This document shows, one piece after another, positions 28,034 to 35,995 of a stretch of 64,000 bases of DNA; position 1 is the first letter of the stretch; each line of letters opens with the position of its first letter. Source of the stretch: Pseudochrobactrum asaccharolyticum (GTDB taxonomy: Bacteria > Pseudomonadota > Alphaproteobacteria > Rhizobiales > Rhizobiaceae); the NCBI RefSeq assembly GCF_003314995.1, contig NZ_QNRH01000004.1:372001-436000 (forward strand), written 5' to 3'. Under the pieces are notes generated by a model. The model saw nothing but the letters and a program-made list of their open reading frames with translations. It searched no databases and was not told where the DNA came from. Position numbers and translations under genes: made by a program.

Positions 28034-28633
28034 GGCCGTGTTCCCGCATATTCAGAGCTGTTTTGCCTGAGGCAAAATGCTCAATTATTTATTTTAAGCA
28101 GCACCGGACTGAGCAGAGAGAAAACGGATCTCATCCTGAAGGATAATCTCCCCGCAAAAGCGGCCTCTGTTGTTGTCGTCACTACTTTGTATCGTTGATA
28201 TCTTGTTACGCCTTATCTCTGTCCCATACAGACGACGCAATCAGGATATCGGTATTGAGACATATTCTTCGCAGTTAGGGAAGTGCGGCCAAATGCCTGT
28301 CGCTAAATGGTATTTTGATATCGAAAAATGGCGCGCAAAAGCAGATTTTTTGTAATCTTAGAATGGCTATAAATTATAAATATGTCGCGAACGGTATATG
28401 ATGTGTACCGGAAACGATTTTCTCCCGTCGCTACGCGCAGGAAAAGAGCTTCATCCTTCTCAAAATATGATTTTATTGTGCAACCATAGCGGGCCGTTAT
28501 GCGTTCATAAGAATGAGACTGTTTTGTCTGTTGATGCGCATCTGTGCTGTCTGAGGTTTGAAATATTTCAGTAAAGCAGCTCAGGGTTGAAAACAGGACA
28601 GCCTTTCCGGTTATGTTTTTGGGAGATAAATTG
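28034..28633. other. Intergenic region without a gene
   Basis: 600 AT-rich bases upstream of the regulator gene and of the entericidin gene. It must hold both promoters. I found no conserved RNA, repeat or convincing open frame. Confidence 0.45.
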
Positions 28634-28768
28634 ATGAAGACTTCTGTATTTACCCCGCTTGTACTTGTTGTGTGTGCTTTTGCTCTTGCTGCCTGCGCGA
28701 ATACTGTGCGCGGTGTGGGCAAAGACGTGAAAGATACCGGCCGCGCTGTGCAGCAGACAATTGAATAA
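28634..28768 (+). CDS. Entericidin EcnA/EcnB-family small lipoprotein
   Basis: This 44-residue open frame is too short for most gene finders. GGGAG at 28621-28625 stands 8 bases before ATG 28634. The product has a lipoprotein signal ending in the lipobox LAAC at residues 18-21, then NTVRGVGKDVKDTGRAV, the family's characteristic C-terminal amphipathic stretch. Entericidins are small outer-membrane lipoproteins linked to stress-induced lysis (toxin/antidote pair ecnAB in enterobacteria). Single copies are common in alphaproteobacteria and their role there is unclear. A bidirectional terminator follows. Confidence 0.88.
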   Translation: MKTSVFTPLVLVVCAFALAACANTVRGVGKDVKDTGRAVQQTIE

Positions 28769-28790
28769 ATTGCTATTTTAATTAAAAATA

Positions 28791-28820
28791 AAACCCGCAT
28801 TGCTTTAGCAATGCGGGTTT
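28791..28820. terminator. Bidirectional terminator
   Basis: AAACCCGCATTGC / GCAATGCGGGTTT perfect 13-base stem between the entericidin gene and the converging ABC operon. Confidence 0.92.
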
Positions 28821-28844
28821 ATTGCATAAAAATATTTTTGATGT

Positions 28845-29900
28845 TCAGCGTCTTACCATAGCTGCCATCACGGAGCCGACAGATGTCTGGCCGATGATCG
28901 TGCCTTTTTCACAGCAGATATTAATCTGCTCTGCCTGTTCCTCAACCAGTTTGCGCATGGCTTCTTCCAGCAGGCAATCAAAACGGATCACCGGCAGATT
29001 GCTGCTATCACCTTGTGGCGCTGACATGATTGTATCGACACGGATAACGCGCCCGCGATTAACCTCCTGCACAAAGCTTTCAATATAGGCATCGGCCGGA
29101 CTGAGCACGATATCCTGCCCCGTGCCTTGTTGGATGATCTCGCCGTCACGCAGAATTGCAATCCGGTCACCAAGGCGCAGTGCCTCATCAAGATCATGCG
29201 TAATGAAAACGATGGTCTTTTTGATTTCTTTCTGTAAGTCGAGCAGCACAGTTTGCATATCGACACGAATGAGCGGATCGAGCGCGGAAAAGGCCTCATC
29301 CATCAGCAGGATCGGTGCATCATTAGTGAGCGCGCGGGCAAGGCCGACACGCTGCTGCATGCCGCCGGAAAGCTGGTTTGGATATTTGGCTTCAAAACCT
29401 TTGAGGCCAACACGCTCAATCCAGCGATGGGCTTCTTCCAGCTGTTTAGCGCGCGGCACGCCCTGAATTTCCAACCCGTAAACGGTATTTTCCAAAACTG
29501 TACGGTGCGGCAGCAGTGCGAATTTTTGAAACACCATCGCAGTCTTGTGCCGACGGAATTCCCGTAACTGTACGGGAGACATGGTGACAACATCTTCATC
29601 GCCGACCAGCAACTCTCCGCTGGTCGGGTCAATCAACCGGTTAATATGGCGGATGAGGGTGGATTTTCCGGAGCCGGACAGCCCCATCACCACCTGAATA
29701 CCACCTGCCGGCATGTCGATATTAATATCGCGCAGCCCCAGAATATGGCCGTGTTTGTCGTTAAGCTCGGCTTTGGTCATGCCGTCTTTGACCAGTTGCA
29801 CAAAGGCTTTCGGGTCATGACCAAAGATTTTGTAGAGATTGCGGATGGAGATACCAGCCGCAGGCTGTTCCGAAGCCGATGAAGCAGGATTATTGGCCAT
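28845..29900 (-). CDS. Glycine betaine/choline ABC transporter ATPase (ProV/ChoV-like)
   Basis: This 351-residue ATPase starts at ATG 29900, overlapping the permease stop by 11 bases. Its ProV-type N-terminal extension contains FGHDPKAFVQLVKDGMTK. Walker A is MGLSGSGKST, the signature LSGGMQQR, and Walker B ILLMDEAFSALDP. The C-terminal region ends with a short regulatory stretch resembling a partial CBS module. It powers betaine, choline or proline uptake. Third gene of the minus-strand operon. Confidence 0.93.
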   Translation of the reverse strand: MANNPASSASEQPAAGISIRNLYKIFGHDPKAFVQLVKDGMTKAELNDKHGHILGLRDINIDMPAGGIQVVMGLSGSGKSTLIRHINRLIDPTSGELLVGDEDVVTMSPVQLREFRRHKTAMVFQKFALLPHRTVLENTVYGLEIQGVPRAKQLEEAHRWIERVGLKGFEAKYPNQLSGGMQQRVGLARALTNDAPILLMDEAFSALDPLIRVDMQTVLLDLQKEIKKTIVFITHDLDEALRLGDRIAILRDGEIIQQGTGQDIVLSPADAYIESFVQEVNRGRVIRVDTIMSAPQGDSSNLPVIRFDCLLEEAMRKLVEEQAEQINICCEKGTIIGQTSVGSVMAAMVRR

Positions 29901-30780
29901 GGGTGATCTCCAGATGTTTCTGCAGTCTTGCGCCGTAAGCCTGACTGATGCGGTCGAAAATAATAGCGATGCCGACAATGGCCATGCCGTTGAAAATACC
30001 CAGCGTGAAATACTGGTTGGAAATCGCTTTAAGTACCGGTTGTCCGAGACCCTGCACACCAATCATCGAGGCAATGACGACCATGGCCAGCGCCATCATG
30101 ATTGTCTGGTTGATTCCTGCCATAATGGTTGGCAGAGCCAGCGGCAGCTGCACATTTTTCAGTTTCTGCCATGGCGAGGAGCCAAAAGCATCGGCGGCTT
30201 CCAGAACATCGCGGTCAACCTGCCGGATGCCGAGATTGGTGAGGCGGATAATCGGCGGAATGGCATAGATCACCACAGCGATCAGCCCCGGAACACGACC
30301 GATACCAAGCAGCATCACCACCGGAATAAGATAAACGAAGCTCGGCATGGTCTGCATAATATCCAGCACAGGGCTGATAACGCTTTGCAGCCGGTTGGAT
30401 TTAGCCATCAGAATGCCGGTCGGAATGCCGACCAGAATGGCAATGACAGTACAGACGAAAATCATCGAGATGGTTTTCATCGTATCTTCCCACATGCCGA
30501 GATAACCGATGATAAACAATGTGATGACGGAGCCGATGGTGATTTTGATGCTGCGGCTGGAGAACCATGCAATCGCAGCAATAAGCAACAGGATCACCGG
30601 CCATGGTGTGCCGGTCATAAAACGCTCAGCCTGAATCAGGAAATATTGCAGCGGATTGAAGAAGCCCTCAATGGCATCCCCGTAAGCACGGGTAAAATTG
30701 CGAAATGTCTCGTCAATCGCTTTTTTGAGATTGGTGAGCGTAGCATTGTCGAGATTGGGGAAGCGGTACAGCCAGTCCAT
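29890..30780 (-). CDS. Glycine betaine/choline ABC transporter permease (ProW/ChoW-like)
   Basis: This is a 296-residue permease. The ProW-type N-terminal periplasmic tail (WLYRFPNLDNATLTNLKKAID) precedes six membrane spans. The coupling loop is EAADAFGSSPWQKLKNVQLP, and the C-terminal half contains MVVIASMIGVQGLGQPVL, typical of ProW/OpuAB. It makes the channel for substrate delivered by the binding protein encoded first in the operon. Its stop overlaps the ATPase start by 11 bases. Confidence 0.93.
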   Translation of the reverse strand: MDWLYRFPNLDNATLTNLKKAIDETFRNFTRAYGDAIEGFFNPLQYFLIQAERFMTGTPWPVILLLIAAIAWFSSRSIKITIGSVITLFIIGYLGMWEDTMKTISMIFVCTVIAILVGIPTGILMAKSNRLQSVISPVLDIMQTMPSFVYLIPVVMLLGIGRVPGLIAVVIYAIPPIIRLTNLGIRQVDRDVLEAADAFGSSPWQKLKNVQLPLALPTIMAGINQTIMMALAMVVIASMIGVQGLGQPVLKAISNQYFTLGIFNGMAIVGIAIIFDRISQAYGARLQKHLEITHGQ

Positions 30781-30950
30781 AAAGCGTCTGTTCTCCTTTT
30801 ATTTTCAGGCGGAACCAGCGCAATTATGTGCCGCTGAGCCATGAAAATATCTGCGTTTCTGCACTTCAATCGCCCCTGACAGCGGCAAAGCCGGTGATCG
30901 GGCAGGCATACGGTTCTGTGTGAATTTTGACAGGATATCCGGAGGCAATG

Positions 30951-30977
30951 CCTGTCCGGTATTGAGCACCGGACAGG
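30951..30977 (-). terminator. Intercistronic hairpin in the betaine importer operon
   Basis: CCTGTCCGGT / ACCGGACAGG perfect 10-base stem between the binding-protein gene and the permease gene, without a T-run. Likely a processing or stability stem that raises binding protein over permease. Confidence 0.7.
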
Positions 30978-30990
30978 TTGGATTGGCTGG

Positions 30991-32001
30991 TCAGATTGCG
31001 GCTTTTACTTTCTCCGCAACATCGGCAGGCACCCATTTTGTCCACATATCCTCCTGTGTTTTCAGGAAGTGAACGGCTGCCTGCTCACCGGTTGCCTGAT
31101 TATCAGTCATCCATGCGAGCAGCTTGTTCAGCGTGTCGTTCGACCATGAACGGTTTTTCAGATAATCAAGAGCAGGGCCGGCACGGTCGGAGAACTTCTT
31201 GGTAACAAGTGTTTCCACGCGGTCTTTCGGCCAGCCGTTTTTCTTCGGATCAGGGCAATCAAGCACTGTATTGCAGCGCTTCCACTCGGCCTCATCAATG
31301 TCATGGCCGGTTTTCAGCATGACCATGTCATATTTGCCAAGCAGAGCGGTTGGTGCCCAATAAAAGGCGACAATTGGCTCATTACGCTCATTGGCTTTGG
31401 CAATAGCGCCGTCAAGACCGGCTGCCGATCCGGTATCAATCAGATTGAAACCGGCTTTTTCAAATTCAAATGCCTTGTAGAACTGACTGGTGACGACCGT
31501 TCCGCCCCAACCTGGCGCACCATTATAAATAGCACCTTTGGACGGGTTTTCCGGATCAGGGAAAAGATCGGGATGTTTCAACAGATCATCAAAGGTTTTC
31601 AGATCAGGATTTTTATCGGCAATATATTTCGGAATCCACCAGCCCTGTTCACCACCGTCAGGCAGAGATTCAGACAGGGCGATGATTTTGCCATCATCAA
31701 AACCTTGTTTGACAATATCCGGCAACAAATCGACCCAGCCTTCCGGCGCGATATCCGGCTGACCTTTTTCCACCATGGAGGTGATGGTTGGCACTGTATC
31801 GCCGACAACAATCTCGGCATTACAGCCATAGCCGGCGGTCAGAATGATTTTATCAAGATTGGAAAGCAGTTCGGCAGACTGCCAGTTCATATTGGAGATG
31901 GTGACATCACCGCATTCGGCAGCTTGTGCAGAGGCGGATATCAGGCCGGAAGCGCTGAAAATTCCGGCGGCAAGAATAGTTGAAGCAAGAAGCCTCTTCA
32001 T
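30991..32001 (-). CDS. Glycine betaine/choline periplasmic binding protein (ProX/ChoX-like)
   Basis: This 336-residue preprotein starts at ATG 32001. Its signal peptide is Lys-Arg then a hydrophobic run, with cleavage near AQAA. The mature OpuAC-type protein has Trp-rich ligand-contact motifs (SNMNWQSAELL, GWVDLLPD, GGEQGWWIPKY, FYWAPTAL) that form the aromatic box for quaternary ammonium groups. It is the first gene of the three-gene importer. Choline versus glycine betaine cannot be told by reading; the neighbouring dimethylglycine pathway suits either. Confidence 0.92.
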   Translation of the reverse strand: MKRLLASTILAAGIFSASGLISASAQAAECGDVTISNMNWQSAELLSNLDKIILTAGYGCNAEIVVGDTVPTITSMVEKGQPDIAPEGWVDLLPDIVKQGFDDGKIIALSESLPDGGEQGWWIPKYIADKNPDLKTFDDLLKHPDLFPDPENPSKGAIYNGAPGWGGTVVTSQFYKAFEFEKAGFNLIDTGSAAGLDGAIAKANERNEPIVAFYWAPTALLGKYDMVMLKTGHDIDEAEWKRCNTVLDCPDPKKNGWPKDRVETLVTKKFSDRAGPALDYLKNRSWSNDTLNKLLAWMTDNQATGEQAAVHFLKTQEDMWTKWVPADVAEKVKAAI

Positions 32002-32381
32002 GTTTATTCTCCTGTTCCCCGTGGTGCCGGTTATTTTCTGTGTCCGGTGGCACCGGTGCCGGAAACAGTTATTTTTCACTGCCTATATGCAATATTTTAA
32101 GGAGGAAACTGTGCGGTTCCTCAACGACGAACTGTAACGAATTAACGACATTTGTTTATTTGTTGCCGGAAAAGACGATTATTTCAGTGTTGAAGAATTC
32201 AATAATTGCGCTGTATTGGAGATTTTAAAGAAGACTGTTTTTGTCGGATTAATTTTGCTTTTGATTATTCTGAATTCTATGAAATTGATTCAAGGTTTGT
32301 TTTTATCTGTTTGAATTTTAATAATATTTTTGAATTTTAAATTGAAAATAGGGATATTTAATACTTGAATGCAGTTATGCG

Positions 32382-32634
32382 ATCGCTTCCAGCGGAGACG
32401 TCGGGAAGATGGCTTGAAATGGGATTATGAAGCCTTGGGGAGAGGCAGGCAAGAGCAACAAGTAACGGCCTGAACGGGAGCGATATTTGCGACGGCAAAA
32501 ACCGCGCTGTCGCTGAATAGCTTGCGCGGTAATTGCCAAAATACGCTTGGCTCATCTGCCTCACTCAACGCGGCAGATTAAATAACAACTCCGGTACGCA
32601 GTACCTGATCCGGAGTAGGAGACATCGCTGTCTC
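32382..32634 (+). ncRNA. Candidate structured RNA (multiple stable hairpins)
   Basis: At least six stems line up in 253 bases. A long-range ATCGCTTCC 32382-32390 pairs with GGGAGCGAT 32476-32484 (one T-G pair, which favours the plus strand) and encloses GGCTT/AAGCC and CAGGC/GCCTG. GGCAA+ACCGCGC 32494-32507 pairs with GCGCGGT+TTGCC 32524-32537. ATCTGCC/GGCAGAT is at 32554-32578. A nested ACTCC..GGAGT is at 32588-32616. GAGACA/TGTCTC is at 32619-32634. No known RNA family (tmRNA, RNase P, 6S, common riboswitches) matched by eye. A minus-strand open frame of 68 codons crosses it and is probably a by-product. It could be an independent sRNA or the leader of the EamA gene. Confidence 0.4.
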
Positions 32635-32852
32635 TTATCCACTCTTTTAAAGACACATCGTTACCGTTCGGTTATCAAGAGTTTAATGACTGGTAAATAT
32701 TGAAGTTTTTTGGCTGTTTTTCACCTGCAATACAGATTATTTCTCATCAGAAATGCAATTAAAGATGAGAAAACCGGTTATTCTTGTTAAAACCTTCAGA
32801 AAATTCAGAAGGTTATTTATTAAAAGCCGGATTGATCCAAGTTAAGGAAAAG

Positions 32853-33284
32853 ATGATGACGGAAAGCTGGCAGTTCTGGGCGCTGGTATCGGCGGCATTT
32901 GCGGCACTCACGGCAATTTTTGCCAAGCTGGGCATTGCCGGTATTAATTCGGATTTTGCGACCTTTATCCGTACATTGGTGATTATTGCGGCGCTGTGTT
33001 TGTTTTTGACAATCAGCGGGCAGTGGCAGAAGACTTCGGATATCTCCGCGAAAAGCTGGGTGTTTCTGGTCTTGTCAGGTCTTGCCACCGGCGCATCGTG
33101 GATTGCTTATTTCCGCGCACTTAAAATCGGTGATGCCGCACGCGTTGCACCGGTGGATAAATTATCAATCATTATGGTGGCAATTTTCGGCGTGCTTTTC
33201 CTTGGCGAAAAGCTCTCCGCGATCAACTGGGCAGGCGTTGTGCTGATCGCCGGTGGCGTTATTCTGCTTACCCTGAAGATTTAG
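32853..33284 (+). CDS. Single-domain EamA/DMT-type membrane transporter
   Basis: This 143-residue protein has four or five hydrophobic segments and a half-size EamA domain (SLR-type). The typical C-terminal motif is APVDKLSIIMVAIFGVLFLGEKL, then NWAGVVLIAGGVILL. Most EamA exporters have two such domains; half-size members likely work as dimers. ATG 32853 (or the next codon, 32856) follows AAGGAAAAG. The longer reading from 32784 adds a non-membrane leader. The substrate is unknown. The stop overlaps that of the converging TSUP gene by 4 bases. Confidence 0.8.
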   Translation: MMTESWQFWALVSAAFAALTAIFAKLGIAGINSDFATFIRTLVIIAALCLFLTISGQWQKTSDISAKSWVFLVLSGLATGASWIAYFRALKIGDAARVAPVDKLSIIMVAIFGVLFLGEKLSAINWAGVVLIAGGVILLTLKI

Positions 33285-34066
33285 AAACCGAGCCACAGAC
33301 GCAGCGGATTGGTTGGTTCCATAAGCAGGCGCACTGTCAGCAAGACGCAGGTGATAATCAGCAATGGTTTAATCAGGCCTGCGCCAACACGCATAGCCAG
33401 ATGCGCACCGGCAGTGGCACCGAACATCTGTGCTGCGCCCATCACCAGACCGATCTTCCAGTTGATTGCGCCAAAGGCCAGAAAGGTTAGGAAGCTGCCG
33501 AAATTGGAAGCAAAGTTCAGCAATTTGGTGTGTGCGGTTGCTTTAAGCAGGCCAAAGCCGGCCAGCGACACAAAGCATAACATGAAGAAAGAACCGGTGC
33601 CCGGGCCAAACAAGCCGTCATAAAAGCCGATCAGCGGGACAATAGTCATACCGAACAGAAATGGCTTGATCCGCTGTGTACGGCTGACATCGCCAACATT
33701 CGGCTTCAAAGCAAAATAGAGTGCGATGGCAATCAACAAAACCGGCAGCAGGCCATAGAGCATATCGCCCGGAATATAGGTGGCAAGTAGGGCACCGAGT
33801 ACGGCGCCGAGACCGGACATAACTGCCATCGGCCATTGCTCTTTGATGTTCACATGGCCTTTGCGCGCATAGGAAATCGTGGCGGATGACGAGCCAAACA
33901 GGGATTGCAGCTTGTTGGTGCCCAGTGCTTCGACTGGCGGAATACCGGCCAGCATCAGCGTCGGAACGGTAATCATGCCGCCTCCGCCTGCAATAGCATC
34001 AATAAAACCGGCAATAAAACCGGCAAAGGCCAGCAGCAGAAGCATGGAATCAATGGAAGCAGACAT
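33281..34066 (-). CDS. TSUP / TauE-SafE family sulfite or sulfonate exporter-like protein
   Basis: This 261-residue membrane protein has eight predicted spans and the family signature near the N-terminus (GFIAGFIDAIAGGGGMITVPTL, about 14-35). A second copy in the C-terminal half reads GFYDGLFGPGTGSFF. TSUP proteins move sulfite, sulfonates or organic anions. ATG 34066 starts MSASIDSMLLLL; the longer reading to 34273 adds an improbable Cys-rich leader. It lies alone on the minus strand with overlapping 3' end to the EamA gene. Confidence 0.88.
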   Translation of the reverse strand: MSASIDSMLLLLAFAGFIAGFIDAIAGGGGMITVPTLMLAGIPPVEALGTNKLQSLFGSSSATISYARKGHVNIKEQWPMAVMSGLGAVLGALLATYIPGDMLYGLLPVLLIAIALYFALKPNVGDVSRTQRIKPFLFGMTIVPLIGFYDGLFGPGTGSFFMLCFVSLAGFGLLKATAHTKLLNFASNFGSFLTFLAFGAINWKIGLVMGAAQMFGATAGAHLAMRVGAGLIKPLLIITCVLLTVRLLMEPTNPLRLWLGF

Positions 34067-34303
34067 GGGGAAACCGTTCAGAACTGTGCAGCGGGTTTGC
34101 AAAGTGAGGCAAAGCAGGCAGCAAACTAAAATGCAAAACAATCCATAAAGATTGCCGGTTTGCCGTGCAAGATGCAGCCGAGTGATAACCGCTTTGTTTT
34201 TTAAATCTGCGTTAGATCTAAAGAATTGCGGGCGAGGGCTTGTCATTTGGTCACAGTCTTGCCAACACTGCATTTCTTAAAAGAATGCATTTTTCGGGGA
34301 CGA

Positions 34304-34759
34304 ATGATGAGTGAAACGATTTTTGAGCGTATCAGCGCTTATTTGAGCAAAAAGACTGCTGTACAGCGCTTGTCGGAAGATCCGGCTCTGGTCTCTGAAT
34401 TATTGTTGCTGGTGCGGCTGGTTTTTGCCGACGGGCAGAAAGATCCGGCTGAAATGAACGCGCTTTTGCATATCATGCAGCATGAGTTTGATATCAAGCC
34501 GGAAGAACTGCCGGAAGTGGCGGATTATCTGAAGACCTATGCCTATGAAACAACCAGCACGCAGGCTGCTGCTTTGTTTAATGAAATGGTGCCGGAGCGT
34601 CGTTATTCACTGGTCGGGCACCTTCTGACAATTGCAAAGGCGGATAATGAAATTCATCCGGCTGAAAGTGCTTTGATCTCGCGTGTGATCGAGCAGCTCA
34701 ATGTTACTCCGGAAGAACTGTTTGAGCGTCGCCAGAATATTGGCCAGAATAACAATTAA
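34304..34759 (+). CDS. TerB-like protein (tellurite-resistance B family)
   Basis: This 151-residue all-alpha protein shows the TerB repeat pattern: LLVRLVFADGQKDPAEMNALLHIM and, about 70 residues later, LLTIAKADNEIHPAESALISRV. The acidic ADG(Q/N)..P.E positions correspond to metal-binding residues of the family. It is cytosolic and lacks a signal peptide. Start: tandem ATGs at 34304/34307, with GGGGACG just upstream. Solo TerB-like proteins (COG4103) are common in alphaproteobacteria and are of unknown function, so a tellurite link should not be assumed. No other ter genes are near it. Confidence 0.75.
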   Translation: MMSETIFERISAYLSKKTAVQRLSEDPALVSELLLLVRLVFADGQKDPAEMNALLHIMQHEFDIKPEELPEVADYLKTYAYETTSTQAAALFNEMVPERRYSLVGHLLTIAKADNEIHPAESALISRVIEQLNVTPEELFERRQNIGQNNN

Positions 34760-34819
34760 TCAAAATTGCTATGACAGATAGGATAAGAGCGCATCGTCGG
34801 ATGTACTCTTTTTTATTTT

Positions 34820-34924
34820 AGAGCATAATTCCTTAAACTTGGATCAGTTTAAGGTGAAATTATGCTCTCATTTTAAAGTGCTAGAGCGACCTTTGTGTGC
34901 CAACTATGGCACACGGCGCTCTAG
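34820..34924. repeat. Dispersed palindromic repeat, copy 2 of family A (double palindrome)
   Basis: First palindrome: AGAGCATAATT with AATTATGCTCT enclosing CCTTAAACT/AGTTTAAGG (34820-34868). Second: CTAGAGCG with CGCTCTAG enclosing GTGTGCC/GGCACAC (34881-34924). The second half matches 2045-2084. Its last bases form the stop codon region of the P1 peptidase gene. Confidence 0.75.
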
Positions 34925-35979
34925 CCTGCATTCCAGCATGGAAAGAGATCATTCTTTTGCGGCGTTGCCAGATAAACCCCACGGGCTACGGCACGTGCCA
35001 TTGTTGAGGCCGCGGAAGCGCAGAGATCGATAAATTCCTCAACGGTTGGCTCTATGCCGCTGGCACCTGTGGCGAGTGCAAAGATCAGATCGCCGTCAAA
35101 AGGTGTATGTGCAGGCCAGATGGCGCGTGAATAACCATCATGGGCGGTAATGGCGAGGCGCTTCGCCTGTGCTTTGGTGAGCACTGCATCGGTTGCGATT
35201 GTCCCAATGGTGGTATTCGCTTGTGGCGGCATAGCTGGAGCATCGCTGGCGCTATCACGGAATTTAATTCGCAGCTCAGTGGCGTCAGCGGGCAGTGGAT
35301 GCGGATAGCCTAACCCACCAAATTCATTGTTCAGCTCAAATGGTGCAGCCCAGAAATGCTTGCCGCTGCCGACCGTCACCGAGCCAACTGCATTCACGGC
35401 GACCAGTGCGCCCATTGTGATGCCGTTCAGCAGAATGTGGGACGCGGAGCCAAGACCACCTTTAAAACCAGCGACCAATGCACCGGCTCCGGCACCACAA
35501 CTGCCAAGGGCAAAGTCCTCCGCAGCACTGTCTGCGGCCTGATAGCCGAGCTCACGATAGGGCGGGTAGCGCCCCCAGTCTTTATTGCCGCCATTATGCA
35601 TATCAAAAAGGATGGCAGAGGGCACAATGGGAATATGATGACCGGCTGCCTCAAAACCGATTTTACGCTCGCGCAGATAGGCTTGTACGCCGGAAGCAGC
35701 ATCCAGTCCGAAAGCCGAACCACCGGAAAGCACAATCGCATTGATTGTCTGCACTGTATTATGCGGTTCCAGCAAATCGGTTTCCCGTGCACCGGGAGCG
35801 CCGCCTAAAACCTGAACGGCGGCGGTTGTGGCACAATCACAGAGAATGGCGGTGACACCGGTTTTGATATGATCATCCTGCGCATTACCGACGCGAAGTC
35901 CCGCGACATCGGTAATGAGATTGCGCTTGCCGGATCGATGCGAACCGGATGTTCCCTTAGCCGGTTGTGTCATTGCCAT
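34921..35979 (-). CDS. P1 family (DmpA/NylC-type) N-terminal-nucleophile aminopeptidase
   Basis: This 352-residue protein is of the L-aminopeptidase/D-esterase (S58/T-type) family. The N-terminal part has ITDVAGLRVGNAQD and VVLSGGSAFGLDAASGVQ-like motifs. Self-cleavage should occur before Thr256 in the motif PPQANTTIGTIATDA, giving a small beta subunit that carries the new N-terminal nucleophile. No signal peptide is visible. These enzymes remove N-terminal residues, hydrolyse D-amino-acid esters or open cyclic amides. It starts 17 bases after a periplasmic binding-protein gene on the same strand, so uptake and hydrolysis of a small amide or peptide is an inference. Confidence 0.85.
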   Translation of the reverse strand: MAMTQPAKGTSGSHRSGKRNLITDVAGLRVGNAQDDHIKTGVTAILCDCATTAAVQVLGGAPGARETDLLEPHNTVQTINAIVLSGGSAFGLDAASGVQAYLRERKIGFEAAGHHIPIVPSAILFDMHNGGNKDWGRYPPYRELGYQAADSAAEDFALGSCGAGAGALVAGFKGGLGSASHILLNGITMGALVAVNAVGSVTVGSGKHFWAAPFELNNEFGGLGYPHPLPADATELRIKFRDSASDAPAMPPQANTTIGTIATDAVLTKAQAKRLAITAHDGYSRAIWPAHTPFDGDLIFALATGASGIEPTVEEFIDLCASAASTMARAVARGVYLATPQKNDLFPCWNAG

Positions 35980-35995
35980 TCCTCCTCTGTAATTT

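Noticed and set aside
32358-32564. 68-codon minus-strand frame within the structured region
   Set aside because: No family motif recognised; its sequence follows the hairpin arms. Kept only as an alternative that could refute the RNA interpretation.
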